Below, in pieces: positions 13,090-23,530 of a stretch of DNA of 64,000 nt. This stretch comes from Ophioderma brevispina. Its lineage: Eukaryota; Echinodermata; Ophiuroidea; Amphilepidida; Ophiodermatidae. The translations under genes were made by a program, and so were the position numbers. Below the pieces are notes generated by a model. The model saw only the letters and a list, made by a program, of their open reading frames with translations. It ran no database searches and had not been told where the DNA came from. Every line of letters starts with the position of its first letter. Position 1 is the first letter of the stretch. The stretch covers positions 62,001 to 126,000 of the forward strand of contig JAMKCH010001633.1 of NCBI GenBank assembly GCA_023653785.1, read 5' to 3'.

Positions 13090-13210
13090 TATTGGGAAAG
13101 AAACAGAAGATAATACAAATGGGAATAATTCATTTGACCAACGTACCCTAGTTAATAGTTTCGTCTGTCAAGATATTACAATAACCTGTTTATTGATATG
13201 TTAATTCCTC
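13090..13210 (+). repeat. Dispersed repeat, copy 1 (partner at 28030-28160)
   Basis: This stretch and 28030-28160 share 'TAGTTTCGTCTGTCA' / 'TGGTTTCGTCTGTCA', 'GATATTA', 'TAACCTGTTTATT' and an upstream 'CATTTGACC' / 'CATTTGACG'. The match extends over about 100 bp in the same orientation. No termini or coding potential are visible. Confidence 0.5.
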
Positions 13211-13214
13211 AGAA

Positions 13215-13672
13215 TTAATATAAATATCCCGTTTATTTTAAATCTAATAGCTATATTTGAGATACAGATTTGTATACAGAGTGGCCGATCCCATCTGGTT
13301 GTGTATGGCAATACGGTATCGCACATCTATTTCTACTCGCCGATTTGCTCTCCGCTTGAATTGCGCATGCTCGAAAAGTAAAGGAATTCCGATGACGTCA
13401 TCGCCTGCAATCGACTGGGAGATTTTTCATCAAGACTTTTGAGACTCATATTTTGGATGAATATATCAAGTTTGATTTTTTCCATCTGAATCTCGCATTT
13501 TTTTGGTTACTACGATGCATACTCTACCGATTCAACATGTATTTACATGCAGAGTATTTTTCTGTACGGAAGAGATTTTTGATGAATTTGCCTAATTTGT
13601 GGCAATTTGTCCTGGCTTCTCGTAAATTAAAGTGGTGCTCCTAGTGATAAAACGGAAATTCAGTCAAATCAC
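13215..13672. other. Spacer, nothing recognised
   Basis: Two short plus-strand frames (13257-13442 and 13453-13644) have no recognised domain and no supporting copy in the window. Confidence 0.35.
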
Positions 13673-13678
13673 ATCATA

Positions 13679-13771
13679 CGCTGGTTCCCTGCGCCTTGGG
13701 CCTCGCTTCATGGCTCGGACTCTTTGGTCACTTGTGAAGTGGTGAGAGACCAAAGTCGCAGGGAACCAGCG
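13679..13771. repeat. Hairpin with perfect 15-bp inverted ends
   Basis: The ends are CGCTGGTTCCCTGCG (13679-13693) and CGCAGGGAACCAGCG (13757-13771), exact reverse complements. Inside them a second pair, CTTTGGTC and GACCAAAG, extends the fold. The sequence is more GC-rich than its surroundings. It may be a tiny fold-back transposon or a structured regulatory or RNA element. No second copy is seen in the window. Confidence 0.7.
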
Positions 13772-13774
13772 AAT

Positions 13775-14336
13775 GACCTGGTACGACCTTTCTTCGACCA
13801 GGGACGACCGAGAGCAAATTGTTCATGTATTATATTGAGTGAAAATCGGTGTGCATCGCGCCATCTATGGTCAGATCAGGTCAGCTGCCAATCGTGAGAA
13901 AATAGTATGTTTTGAATTCGAAGTATTCTCGCAATCTGATTGGAAGATTGCAAGATAAGGCTTGCAAGAGAATTCAAACTTCAGTTTGATTTTGAAATTC
14001 ATTGAGAACGGATCATGAAATTATTTTACCACAACAGGAACCAACAATGATGGGACGATAACTTGTACTTAGCGTAAGAAACTAAAGTTTCCATTAAACA
14101 ATAACTCAACCTGTGTGTACCGTGTGTAAACTGAGTCTCTCTACAAAGTGTACTCTACCGACTCTCTTCTTTCTGGTAGGAAAATCATTATGTTGACCGC
14201 TCGGATTCACTTATCTCCATGATTTGGCAAGGTCCGAACGTGCCGGCAAAGTAAGTGTACGCGGGCAGCCCAATCCCCACCTCCACGTGGTACCAGACGG
14301 ATAGCTCAGGCTTACCGGTCTGAAGTCCAGCACGGT
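13775..14336. other. Spacer, nothing recognised
   Basis: No motif or repeat partner was found between the hairpin and the recent duplication. Confidence 0.35.
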
Positions 14337-14884
14337 TTAATGTTTTTTAATTATTGCTTATCCCTATTGAGCAGTTCCTAGCCTGGTCGGAGATAGCCTG
14401 CGTGAACTACCGGGGAAAGATGGGTAACAGGCTTGGATACGATTTTGGTCAGCATAGACGTATGTTTTATATGAAAGATAATAGAAAAAGGAATACTTTA
14501 AGATTAAAAAAATTGAAAATAAAATTTGTCCTTGGTTTCGATATCTACAAAACATAGGAAAATTGGTCAAAAATCCAAAATGGCGGATATGCAATAAATG
14601 ATCAGGGCCGAACCCTGTGCGGTATAGTTGTGGGGCGCGGCCTATCTACATTAATAGCCCATAAGCTGCCATCATCAGATTTTCCGTTCGTTGCACCCAA
14701 TTAGTGATTAATTTTCCCATATATCACTTTGAAGGGGATGTCCCCCTGACTAGGATTAGATATGTTTCCGCCCCGAAAAGCTGCACGTTAGCGTGTCCTG
14801 CCCATTTCAAAATGGTCGCCAATGTTTTATGTAAAACCGCCATTATAATTTCATTACAGATAGAAATTTTATCCACGACTACAC
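14337..14884 (+). repeat. Recent local duplication, copy 1 (289 bp shorter)
   Basis: 14337-14462 matches 14905-15030, and 14463-14884 matches 15320-15741 (both 422 bp). I saw only one substitution in this length (near 14503, T here and C in copy 2). Relative to copy 2 it lacks 15031-15319. It ends at CACGACTACAC and runs straight into an A20 tract. The near-identity means either a very recent event or an assembly effect. Confidence 0.9.
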
Positions 14885-14904
14885 AAAAAAAAAAAAAAAA
14901 AAAA
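14885..14904 (+). repeat. A20 tract at the duplication junction
   Basis: Twenty A residues separate the end of copy 1 from the start of copy 2. Copy 2 has no A-tract at the equivalent point (15742) and continues as CGAAACCAAG. The tract is therefore part of the junction, not of the ancestral sequence. Confidence 0.85.
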
Positions 14905-15741
14905 TTAATGTTTTTTAATTATTGCTTATCCCTATTGAGCAGTTCCTAGCCTGGTCGGAGATAGCCTGCGTGAACTACCGGGGAAAGATGGGTAACAGGC
15001 TTGGATACGATTTTGGTCAGCATAGACGTAGTATCGGTCACAGGGTTTCGTCTACGAGACGGCTCGATCATTTATTTCAAAATGATAACTAAGTTGAAGA
15101 CAATCATTTACTGTTTATATGAAAATATTGTCACAGAACTACTTGTAAGCTTAAAAATTTGAAGAAAAAAATCCTCCATGGTTTCAAAATGCATCAAAAC
15201 TAGCAAATTAATGAAAATTTAGCTGAAAATCCAAGATGGCGCCTGTGAGCATATTGTTTTTCAGGTGCTTACAAAAATAGTCATCAGAAGAAAATTAAGT
15301 GGAAGACAAGCCATTGGCATGTTTTATATGAAAGATAATAGAAAAAGGAATACTTTAAGACTAAAAAAATTGAAAATAAAATTTGTCCTTGGTTTCGATA
15401 TCTACAAAACATAGGAAAATTGGTCAAAAATCCAAAATGGCGGATATGCAATAAATGATCAGGGCCGAACCCTGTGCGGTATAGTTGTGGGGCGCGGCCT
15501 ATCTACATTAATAGCCCATAAGCTGCCATCATCAGATTTTCCGTTCGTTGCACCCAATTAGTGATTAATTTTCCCATATATCACTTTGAAGGGGATGTCC
15601 CCCTGACTAGGATTAGATATGTTTCCGCCCCGAAAAGCTGCACGTTAGCGTGTCCTGCCCATTTCAAAATGGTCGCCAATGTTTTATGTAAAACCGCCAT
15701 TATAATTTCATTACAGATAGAAATTTTATCCACGACTACAC
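14905..15741 (+). repeat. Recent local duplication, copy 2 (full length)
   Basis: This contains the block missing from copy 1 (15031-15319). That block and the following 15320-15470 are themselves diverged repeats of each other: 'TTTATATGAAA', 'GGTTTC', 'CCAAGATGGCG' / 'CCAAAATGGCG' occur in the same order. The 3' part (about 15490-15741) is also the outer part of the left TIR of the transposon described next. The identical plus-strand open frames in the two copies (from 14704 and 15561) reflect this duplication and do not indicate a conserved protein. Confidence 0.85.
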
Positions 15742-17075
15742 GAAACCAAGTTTTTAACTGCCTGAAGGGGGCTTAAACATCTAGGCATCCAAGATGGCCG
15801 CCACAAGGAGGCATATTTTGCTAAATAAACTTAAAATGGCAATTGTTGAAATAAGAACCTGGGTGATATTTTGGAAGCTTAAAAAGAATTAATGGCATTT
15901 AGATTTTACGTACAGGCTTGTTTTTAAAGATGGCGGTGATTATATTCGCTCCAGGGTACGTAAATCAGTAAGAAAAGCGGCCCTACCCATCTTTTCGACG
16001 TTATTAAACAACACTTTCTAATTATGACCTTAAATCATTTCCAAGATGTAAAAAATATTAAAGTGGGTATTGACTTGTCCTAGAGAGTGCCGTTACTATA
16101 GCTGGTTACTACTTGAGCCATATAACATAGTTTAAACTGACTCCTATTAAAGTTCATAGGAAGACAACATCTCAGATCACCTGATTGCAACAAATCATAA
16201 TAAATGGGTGTGGACTGTATTTAGGACTACTCAGTGGACGTCATAGGTGTTTCCCCGTGAAACTAAAAAATAATGCTTATGAAGAAGTGAAAAATGTCTA
16301 GTTGGAGAAGGAACTTTAAATATGGTGACCTAATTTTCTTTCGAGCCATCAAGTGCTATCTTTGTTCCTGACTTGTACCCATGGCTCCTCCCTCTCCTAC
16401 TGCCTAGATCAGCTTCCCTTCCCAGCGTCAACTAGTGTTGAGTGGTCTGCAATTATCCAAAGTACGAGAGAAAATTGGGTCAGAAGAATGTTATCAATAG
16501 TTTTCGATATGGTCCTTATAGTGCAGGGGTGTTTTTCTTCTTGACTTATGTCCCCCGGAGTGGGTATAACCGCTGCCATCATGAGTTATTATCAGTCCGC
16601 AATAAACAAATGTCATTAAATCTCTATTTTGGTGCTCTCAAAATATTACTCGCGTCCTTACCCCATCTATTTGTCAATTTTAGTACATTTAACAAAACTG
16701 CACCCTTCCGGCGCCATCCTTTGGACACGTAATTGTTTAAGCCCACTTTAGTGAGTTAGAACTTTATTTTGTTTAGTCCGGAATAAAATTCCTATCTATA
16801 GTGAAAATACAATAGCAGCGTTTCATAAACATGGTGGCTATTTTGAAATAGGTAGTACGCGCTAATTGCAACTTTTCGGTGCGGAACATACCTAATCCTA
16901 GTCCGGGGGATACCCCCTTCAAGTTGATATATTGGTAAAATTAATCACCAGGTGGGTTGCAACAAACTCGAAATTTTAGGCCTCGTACAGAAACTGGCTT
17001 ATGGGACTATCACCGTTGACTCAGCCTGGTGTTGGCGTCCGTCGATACCGTTTTTGTGGTTGAGATGCATGTTAC
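15480..17075. mobile_element. Long-TIR DNA transposon, copy 1, non-autonomous
   Basis: The left arm (about 15490-15985, plus) and right arm (about 16540-17010, inverted) match along their length. Landmarks pair in reverse order: GCCCATAAGC (left) with the CTTATGGGAC region (right), GTTCGTTGCACCC with GGGTTGCAACAAAC, GGATGTCCCCCTGACTAGG with CCTAGTCCGGGGGATACCC, CAAGATGGCCGCC with GGCGCCATCC, and GATGGCGGTGATTATATTCG with GGTATAACCGCTGCCATC. The central 550 bp or so has no recognisable transposase. Long TIRs around a non-coding core fit a non-autonomous DNA transposon. The superfamily cannot be assigned because the exact ends and target-site duplication were not resolved. Confidence 0.75.
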
Positions 17076-17126
17076 AACGGTAACAGCCGGTGTGCCTGAA
17101 GTTAAACTGTGGCGGCTGTGGTTATT

Positions 17127-17143
17127 ACAACAACAACAACAAC
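17127..17143. repeat. Short (CAA)n microsatellite
   Basis: About five to six consecutive CAA units lie in the gap between the two long-TIR transposon copies. Confidence 0.7.
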
Positions 17144-17224
17144 ATCACAACTCAACACTTATCTCTACAACACTGTTTACTAAAGAATATGTGTAATGTC
17201 TTTTAGTCCATTGCATGACATTTG

Positions 17225-18450
17225 TATATGCGGACATGATCTTTAACTCATGATGGCGGTGATTATACCCGCCAGGGGACATAACAAGAAGGAAACGCCC
17301 TTCACATTTTTAGTCGGCAAATAAGAACCATAGGACACTTTGATACAGTTTTCAGCAATCTTCTTCAAACTACGTCTGGCCAATTGCATACACGACTCAA
17401 CACTAGTTGACGCTGGGAATAAGATGATCTCGGCAGTAAAAAAAGAGAGGGAGAGGAACTGGTGGTACAAGTTACAAACAAAGATAGCGACTTGATGTTG
17501 ATCGAAAGAAAGTTAGGCCATCATATTTAAATTTCCTTCCCTATATAACAATCTTTTGCATTTCTTCATAAGCATAGTTTTTATTTTTACGGGAAAACAC
17601 CTTATGACGTCAATGATCGTCAGTTTAAATTAGTTCCCATGTTATTGAGATTTGATGATTAGGTTGATATGAAGCTGTTGTCTTCCTATGAAACTAATAG
17701 TTCATTTAAATATGTTATATCGCCCAATAGTAACAGTCATGTGACCAGCCACTGCTCTTCGAACATTGTTCAATACCCACCTTTAATATTTGTTACATCT
17801 TGGAAATGAATTGGGGAAGTTATTAAGAAAGGTGTGATTTAGATAAAAGTCGGAAAAGATGGTTAGGGCTGCTTTTTCTTCCTGATTTACGTATTCTAGA
17901 GCGAATATATAGAGTCACCGCCATCTTAAAAAACAAGACGGTACGTTAAAGAAGTAAGATGCCATAAATTATTTTGGAGCTCCCACAAAATATCAATCCC
18001 GGTGGTCTCATTTGTCAAACAAATTTTGCCATTTAAGTTTCAATAGCTAAATATGCTTCTTTGCGGCGGCCATCCTGGATGCCTAGAGGGGTAAAACCCC
18101 TTAGGAAGTTAAAAAACTTGATTTCGCCCTAGTCGTGGAGAATAATTTCATCGTAATGATAACCTTATAATGCGTTCTTACAATTAAACCAGTACAAATG
18201 CGGCATTTTTAAATGGGCAGAACACGCTCACGTGCAGGCTTTTTCGGTGATGCGGTAAAAATAACCCTCATCATCTGAAGGGGTCTTCCACTTGAGGGGT
18301 CTATTTAAGGGTCTGGAGATAGTACTAGTTTTGTTTGTCCTTATGTTTTTTTTTTTTCACTCCCTTTTCAAGGTAATAGATGGGAAAATTAAATAATCAG
18401 TGGGCTGCAACGAACGGAAAATCCACTGATGGCCAGATTATGGACTTTAC
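17225..18450. mobile_element. Long-TIR DNA transposon, copy 2, reversed, left arm truncated
   Basis: 17225-17290 holds only the inner end of one TIR (GATGGCGGTGATTATACCCG). The core 17300-17870 is the reverse complement of the copy 1 core; for example ACTAGTTGACGCTGGGA at about 17400 pairs with TCCCAGCGTCAACTAGT at about 16424. A full right arm, 17880-18430, ends near GCAACGAACGGAAAA. Copies 1 and 2 therefore lie head to head or tail to tail within 250 bp. Divergence between them is clearly higher than between the recent duplication copies upstream. No coding sequence is recognised. Confidence 0.7.
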
Positions 18451-18459
18451 CATAGATGA

Positions 18460-19690
18460 CGACTAAGGACGACAAGATGGCAATGTTGATTAAAGCAGGA
18501 TTGCATGTATCGTACTTCCCAACGCTAACCTTTTCTGCGAGTTGTAGTTTTATGGCCAGTACAGAATCAGAAGTCTGAGGCTATGTACAGTTTCAAAAGT
18601 AGCATGATGTAACAAATTTAAATTGAGATTGACAGACCTAAGTGAGGGTTAATGGCCAGCTCCTGCATGTAAGGTAGATAAAATGGCACATTTTCAAATG
18701 ATACCCTGATACAAGAGGTGGGAATAGTAATTTTATGAAAGAAGCTTGCATCGAAGGTTTTAACAATTTGAAAGTGATTAATAAAGGAACCATCTTTACT
18801 CTTTATGTTCATTACCGTGTAACAGGCATGAATTGATTTAAAGTGTTAAGGAACCGATCTAAACTTTGTGGAGTTCTGACGTCTTGGATCAAGTAACAAA
18901 ACCCATATTGAAAAAAGAAATCGTCGTTTGTGCTCAAATTGACAGCCACTGTCGGTGCTGGAACGAAACCTCCTGTAGGCATTTTTTTCGCTTGTGTCTT
19001 TCTCAAAACGTTTTTTACGTTAATTTTCTTGAGCTTTAGTTTCAACAAGACAAAAAATCAGCTATGATTGTGTTTTCTCGTAGAGGTCCGCATGAGAAGG
19101 TTATGCCCTAGAAGTAATCGAAAACGTATGAAAAATCCCCGCTGATAAAGCGCATAAGCTAACGAATAAAGTTTAAATCCAGTAGGAGACCTCCCGGTAA
19201 CAGGCGGAAAACAAGAGGTCGTTAAAAAAATCGGGTGCAACTTGTAGCGAAGCAACCCAGTAAAAAACTTATATAAAGACCGTACTGGTAGTGTCCGAAA
19301 TGAGACACACCGAGAAATTATTGGCCCGAACATCAACTGATGGTATGCCATTTAGCCACCGGATGCAGGTTCAAAATGGTGTTAGTAGAGGTTATTTATT
19401 TAGCTTAAAATACTTTCCGGTTGGGAAAGGTAATCACGTTATTCTTTTACATATTTACATCAGATGGATAACTAATTAAGAGAAATAGGCAACCCGAAAC
19501 GCTTTATTTTGTGATGCAATGTCATACGGACAATAGAGTATGTTTAATTTAAAGAAATTACTATCTTTTTAAAGGGTAGTTTTTCTGACGGATATAGGGG
19601 AAATTGGTCCGGTTTCAACCACATTCAATTATTTAAATTAGGATGTCACACGCTCAGACGATATACGAATTTACAGAATGATTCGAGTTG
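18460..19690. other. Spacer with three consecutive unassigned minus-strand frames
   Basis: Frames of 97, 78 and 64 codons follow one another on the minus strand (19351-19058, 19048-18812, 18812-18618), the last two overlapping at TAATG. None shows a domain, signal peptide or convincing composition that I recognise, and there is no second copy to test conservation. I do not call a gene here. Confidence 0.35.
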
Positions 19691-19696
19691 TTGTTC

Positions 19697-19750
19697 TATA
19701 TAAAAGGACATTTCATGATTCACATCCTCGTCCCCCCCCCCCTTACCTCC
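19697..19750 (+). repeat. Dispersed 'GGGCATTTCGTGATCC' repeat fragment
   Basis: The string GGACATTTCATGATTCACA, followed by CCTCGTCCCCC, matches GGGCATTTCGTGATCCACA and CCTCGTCCCCC at 50448. A C-run of about 11 (19732-19742) follows. Related strings occur at 50.8 kb and, reversed, inside the 56-57 kb tandem array. Confidence 0.55.
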
Positions 19751-22185
19751 AAAGAAATTGAGATTTTTATCTCATCTGAAAGTATAGTGGACCCAATCTT
19801 ACTTGCAGATTTGATCCGTAAATTGTATTTGCTGTCCGTAAACGGGTAAAATTACAACACAGTTGGTCATGAAGCAGTGTGATTCGATCATAACATCAAA
19901 ATGCTCAGAATCATACACAGGATATTGGTGCCATGAAAGGGGACAAACAGAAACTGAAAAAATAATATGAACATTAGGGATAACAAATGTTGCAAACAAA
20001 AGTCTTCACATTTGAAAGTAGCAGGTTGTAAACCATGCATACTCCAGTTCAATATGATGAGAATGGGATTCTGATCTGGGCATTTCGTAAAAGTGGTGAT
20101 GGGTCATCTGATATGGGTGCGGCAATAAGGATTAAAAGCAGCCTGTGTCAAAGATAATCAAAAATGCCTGATGGAAATACACTCTGGACAGAGTATCAAC
20201 ACTTTGTCGGAGCACAACTCACATGGTGTTATAACAGACTCACATGAAGCTGCCCATAATAGACAAATGATAAATAAATTGCATTGAGTAAATAAATGTA
20301 ATCTTGCCATCTGATACTCGGTGGCGTATTCGGATGTACGGTAAGTGCCGTACGGTCGAGGAAGTTTTTTTTTAACAGTGTAGGGTACTATTGAATCCTT
20401 TGAAATGGTAGCTGAAGCCTGATAGAGTTTGCTGAAGGCTGATAGAGTTTAAGTTTGCGGTTAGTAGCATTATTTTTTTCGCGAAGATATCAGCAAAGCC
20501 ATGGTTAACAAGGTATTACGAAAATAGCAGAAATGCAGACCATCAAAATAACAAATTGCTAGAAATATAAGGGATATATAGCAAAATATTAGACAAAGGA
20601 ATATCGAGAAAGCAATATCAAAAGAAAGGGAAGAGGTGCATGTTACAATTCAAGATAAGGTAAAGAAAATTAAGGACAGGCAATACTAAAAAGGCTAGCT
20701 GGATGACACGGATGCCTCTTCAACTATTAAACGTAACTATAAGCAAACAGTCCTATTGAAATTCAATGTGAGACGCGAAGAGGTATAGGCATTTTACAAT
20801 ATAAAACACAATGCACATTACCAACGGTAGGTGAGTGCGATAATAAGGAGTCAGAATAAGCAGGTTAAATCAAGAAATAATCGAAAACGCTTTATGGGAA
20901 CACACCGTGGATAAAGTGTCAATACCCTCTCATCACATAAGTCTCAAACTGACGATTTAGCTATATAGGCTAAGGGATCCTAACGAACAGACAATAACTA
21001 AATGTCTTGAAGTAAAATGTCTGGAGACGGTTATCGAATTTATGTCAAGTTTCTTGAGTATAATTTCATCATTCGGTCTTCTGCAAGATCTTCTGCAAAG
21101 TAAGGTAAGTATCAGAGAAGCAAAGAGCCAAAAGGAATTACTTTACCGGCAAGAAAATACCATACAGATAAGGACGTATTTCTTTTCTAGCTAACATGAA
21201 GACTCATTAGGAAACGTGGCAAAGGTCATGTTCGCGGTCGGTTAGTTTTACTCTTTCAGGACATCAGCAGCTCATGGGCATCGGAGTAAAGCATCATTTA
21301 AAAATTGCGAACACATTGGCATCTTCAAATTTTGCGAGAAATGTGCAAACGTGTACTCTACACAAGACATGATATATTTCGATGATTTACTTCTGTTCAA
21401 ACCGATTCCCCACTGATACAGGTCTGTAAACCCGCCTCCCTAAACATTCCAGTGGTGTCCATTGAAAGGAAGGTCAATGGAAGACAAATTATTTCGTATT
21501 GTGCCCGACTGAGTACAAAATATGCTTCCGCTTACCTCGAAACATCATAGCGCTAGCCCCTTGGCTCTTTTAGAAACAGACATGTACGGCAATTGTTTTG
21601 CGTTATCATCTACAGAATGTGCATACGACAATTGCATTTTAGTGTTATGCTATACAGTCTTGGTGCTTTCCTTCCCACTTTGACCCTTAACACTTCAAGT
21701 GACCATGGGTTCCCTAGGGACCCCAAAATTTTGTTTTCCGGCGCTGGCCGCTTTACGCGTGGGATTTTTTTGCGCCGAATTTTTTTGTAATTGTCCGACT
21801 TTAAATGCACTTCTTTTCCATACCAAATATTACAATCTGGCCAGCCGTTCATAGATCATTATGGGGGTCCCATGGAACCCCCATTAACTCAACTTTTTCA
21901 CGTGTATAAAAAGAAAAATAAGAGCGTCTTGACCAAGACTTTTTCATACGGTGTTTTCACCATCTTTTGGAGCATATCACCAAAACAATCTCTTTATATC
22001 TTTTGAGAGAAACGCTTCAGGTATTTGAATAGAAGCAAAAAATAGGTACCACATTAACCCATCTAACATGGAAGCTGGTGTGGTGGACTAGGACTACATT
22101 TGGACACGTCTTCGTTCCTACATCAAAAGGAGACATCTCAAGGCCTTACATTTCACTGAAAGATGCAAAACGTATTTGGATGAGG

Positions 22186-22533
22186 TTAGGTAGGGGACGA
22201 AGATGTTGATCGAATAACATACCTCTGTAACTCTCCGTTAGCAGCCTTTGAACTATAACGCTTCCATCCTTGAAAAGCTATAAAGGAGCGACGGTCCATC
22301 TCTAAACAGGAGGCTTTTTCTAGTCCATGATTCAAGTGTCTTTGCCGAAACATGGATATGCTCAATAAGATTGTTAAGACAACGAAGCAAACGATTAAAA
22401 CAGCAATTTCACAAACTTGCTTAAACTTTCCTTGGTGAGGCAAATCGATCTCTTTTGGTAATAGATACGAGGTAGCGGTTATCTCTCGATGTAGATTGTG
22501 TAGGCCTTCCCGAACCTTTCTAGTGTAATACAT
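22186..22533 (-). CDS. Hypothetical single-pass membrane protein fragment, copy B (115 codons open)
   Basis: The frame opens with MYYTRKVREGLHNLHREI, continues through a basic/polar stretch KFKQVCE and a hydrophobic segment AVLIVCFVVLTILLSISMF (about residues 43-61), then a polar, basic tail with RRSFIAFQGWKRYSSK. A short N-terminal cytoplasmic part before a single membrane helix would suit a type II membrane protein, but this is inference. The partner at 10810-11074 conserves the peptide better than chance frames would and with a codon-sized gap, which is the main support. There is no obvious promoter or splice context, and 115 codons could be one exon or a chance frame in a repeat. The family is not recognised. 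Confidence 0.35.
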   Translation of the reverse strand: MYYTRKVREGLHNLHREITATSYLLPKEIDLPHQGKFKQVCEIAVLIVCFVVLTILLSISMFRQRHLNHGLEKASCLEMDRRSFIAFQGWKRYSSKAANGELQRYVIRSTSSSPT

Positions 22534-23454
22534 TTACTTTGTTACTGTCAATAATAAAGCATTTTTGTGTATAGATTTTCATTCAGCATCAGCACCTCTT
22601 AGAATGGGAGAAAGAGAACACACCCCTGCTGCTGCATTGTGTTAATGATGTGTTACTCCTGGAGACCTTATTTTGAAACCATATATGAAAGCTGTATTAT
22701 TTTGTTAACTTTCCTATTATTTTCTTAAAGTTGAATATGTGAACTATACAATAGTACTACTCTCATAGGTCCGACCGTTGCTCAATTTTGCCGACTGTTG
22801 CGAAGAAAATTGACTTCCTGTTTGTTGGCAATGTCCTTTTATCAAGCAGTGTGTGTAGTATATCCATTGCAGTGTGTGGTGTATATTTGCTCAACCATTG
22901 TGCCTGCTGCGCACTATCGGGCAAAGAATTGATTTTGTTATAACACGCCTGTGCACAAGGTAATTACGATATTTTATTGACCTATGCTATATCATGTGTT
23001 TTTCCTTGCTTTTAAACAAAGAAACCAAACAAATATAATTATATGTTCTGGCCTTCTCTTTTGCATTTTAAAAATACAACTATTTAACAGTTAATATTTT
23101 CACACAATTTTGACAGTATTTTATATCCAGAATATATGTATGATAAAACTCTGTTACTGTGTTATGTAAGCCTGCTACCATTATTATTGAAGATAACTAT
23201 CAGTTACACTGTGTGTCATTTGGTAACGATTCGTCCCTTTTCGAAACCAGAGCACTGAGTTTTTGGGACCAACTTCTGGGATACCAAACATTTCTGCAGA
23301 ACAGGTACCATTTCATGGGTATGAAATATTACACGTCAGCCTGAGCCATATGGAGGCCGCCACAAAAAAAAAAAGCCCCTCTATTCATAATCAATAGTTG
23401 ATTTGGTAGAGGAAATGTTTCTTTATTTAGACAGGAAATAATATACTCATAAAT

Positions 23455-23530
23455 TAATACTCAGTCGCTTGATATAGCGCCTAATGCAAATGCCTCTAGG
23501 CGCTTTACATAGACATACCGGCATGTGAGT
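23455..23530 (-). repeat. LINE/SINE 3'-end-like sequence without a body
   Basis: The minus strand reads AAGCGCC, then GCATTTGCATTAGGCGCTAT, then ATCAAGCGACTGAG and an AT-rich end. The paired GCGCC/GGCGC sequence and 'GGCGCTATAT-AAGCGAC' arrangement resemble the 3' ends of L2/CR1-type LINEs and of SINEs that borrow them. No reverse-transcriptase sequence lies upstream, so it is a solo tail or a SINE fragment. Confidence 0.45.

Noticed and set aside
15031..15319. The block missing from copy 1 as a spliced intron
   Set aside because: Its ends do not give GT-AG in any placement allowed by the one-base ambiguity at the junction, so a simple spliced retrocopy is not supported.
14704..15776. Two nearly identical plus-strand frames (from 14704 and 15561) as evidence of a conserved protein
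   Set aside because: They lie in a near-identical DNA duplication, so identity says nothing about coding. The sequence is the outer arm of a transposon TIR.
18618..19351. Three consecutive minus-strand frames as a gene or operon-like unit
   Set aside because: No motif, no conservation evidence and no splice logic was found, and eukaryotic context makes a TAATG overlap uninformative.
21680..21890. GGGTTCCCTAGGGACCCC and GGGGGTCCCATGGAACCCCC as ends of an element
   Set aside because: Both strings are themselves near-palindromes and G/C-rich, so their mutual resemblance is expected. No further inverted sequence extends from them.
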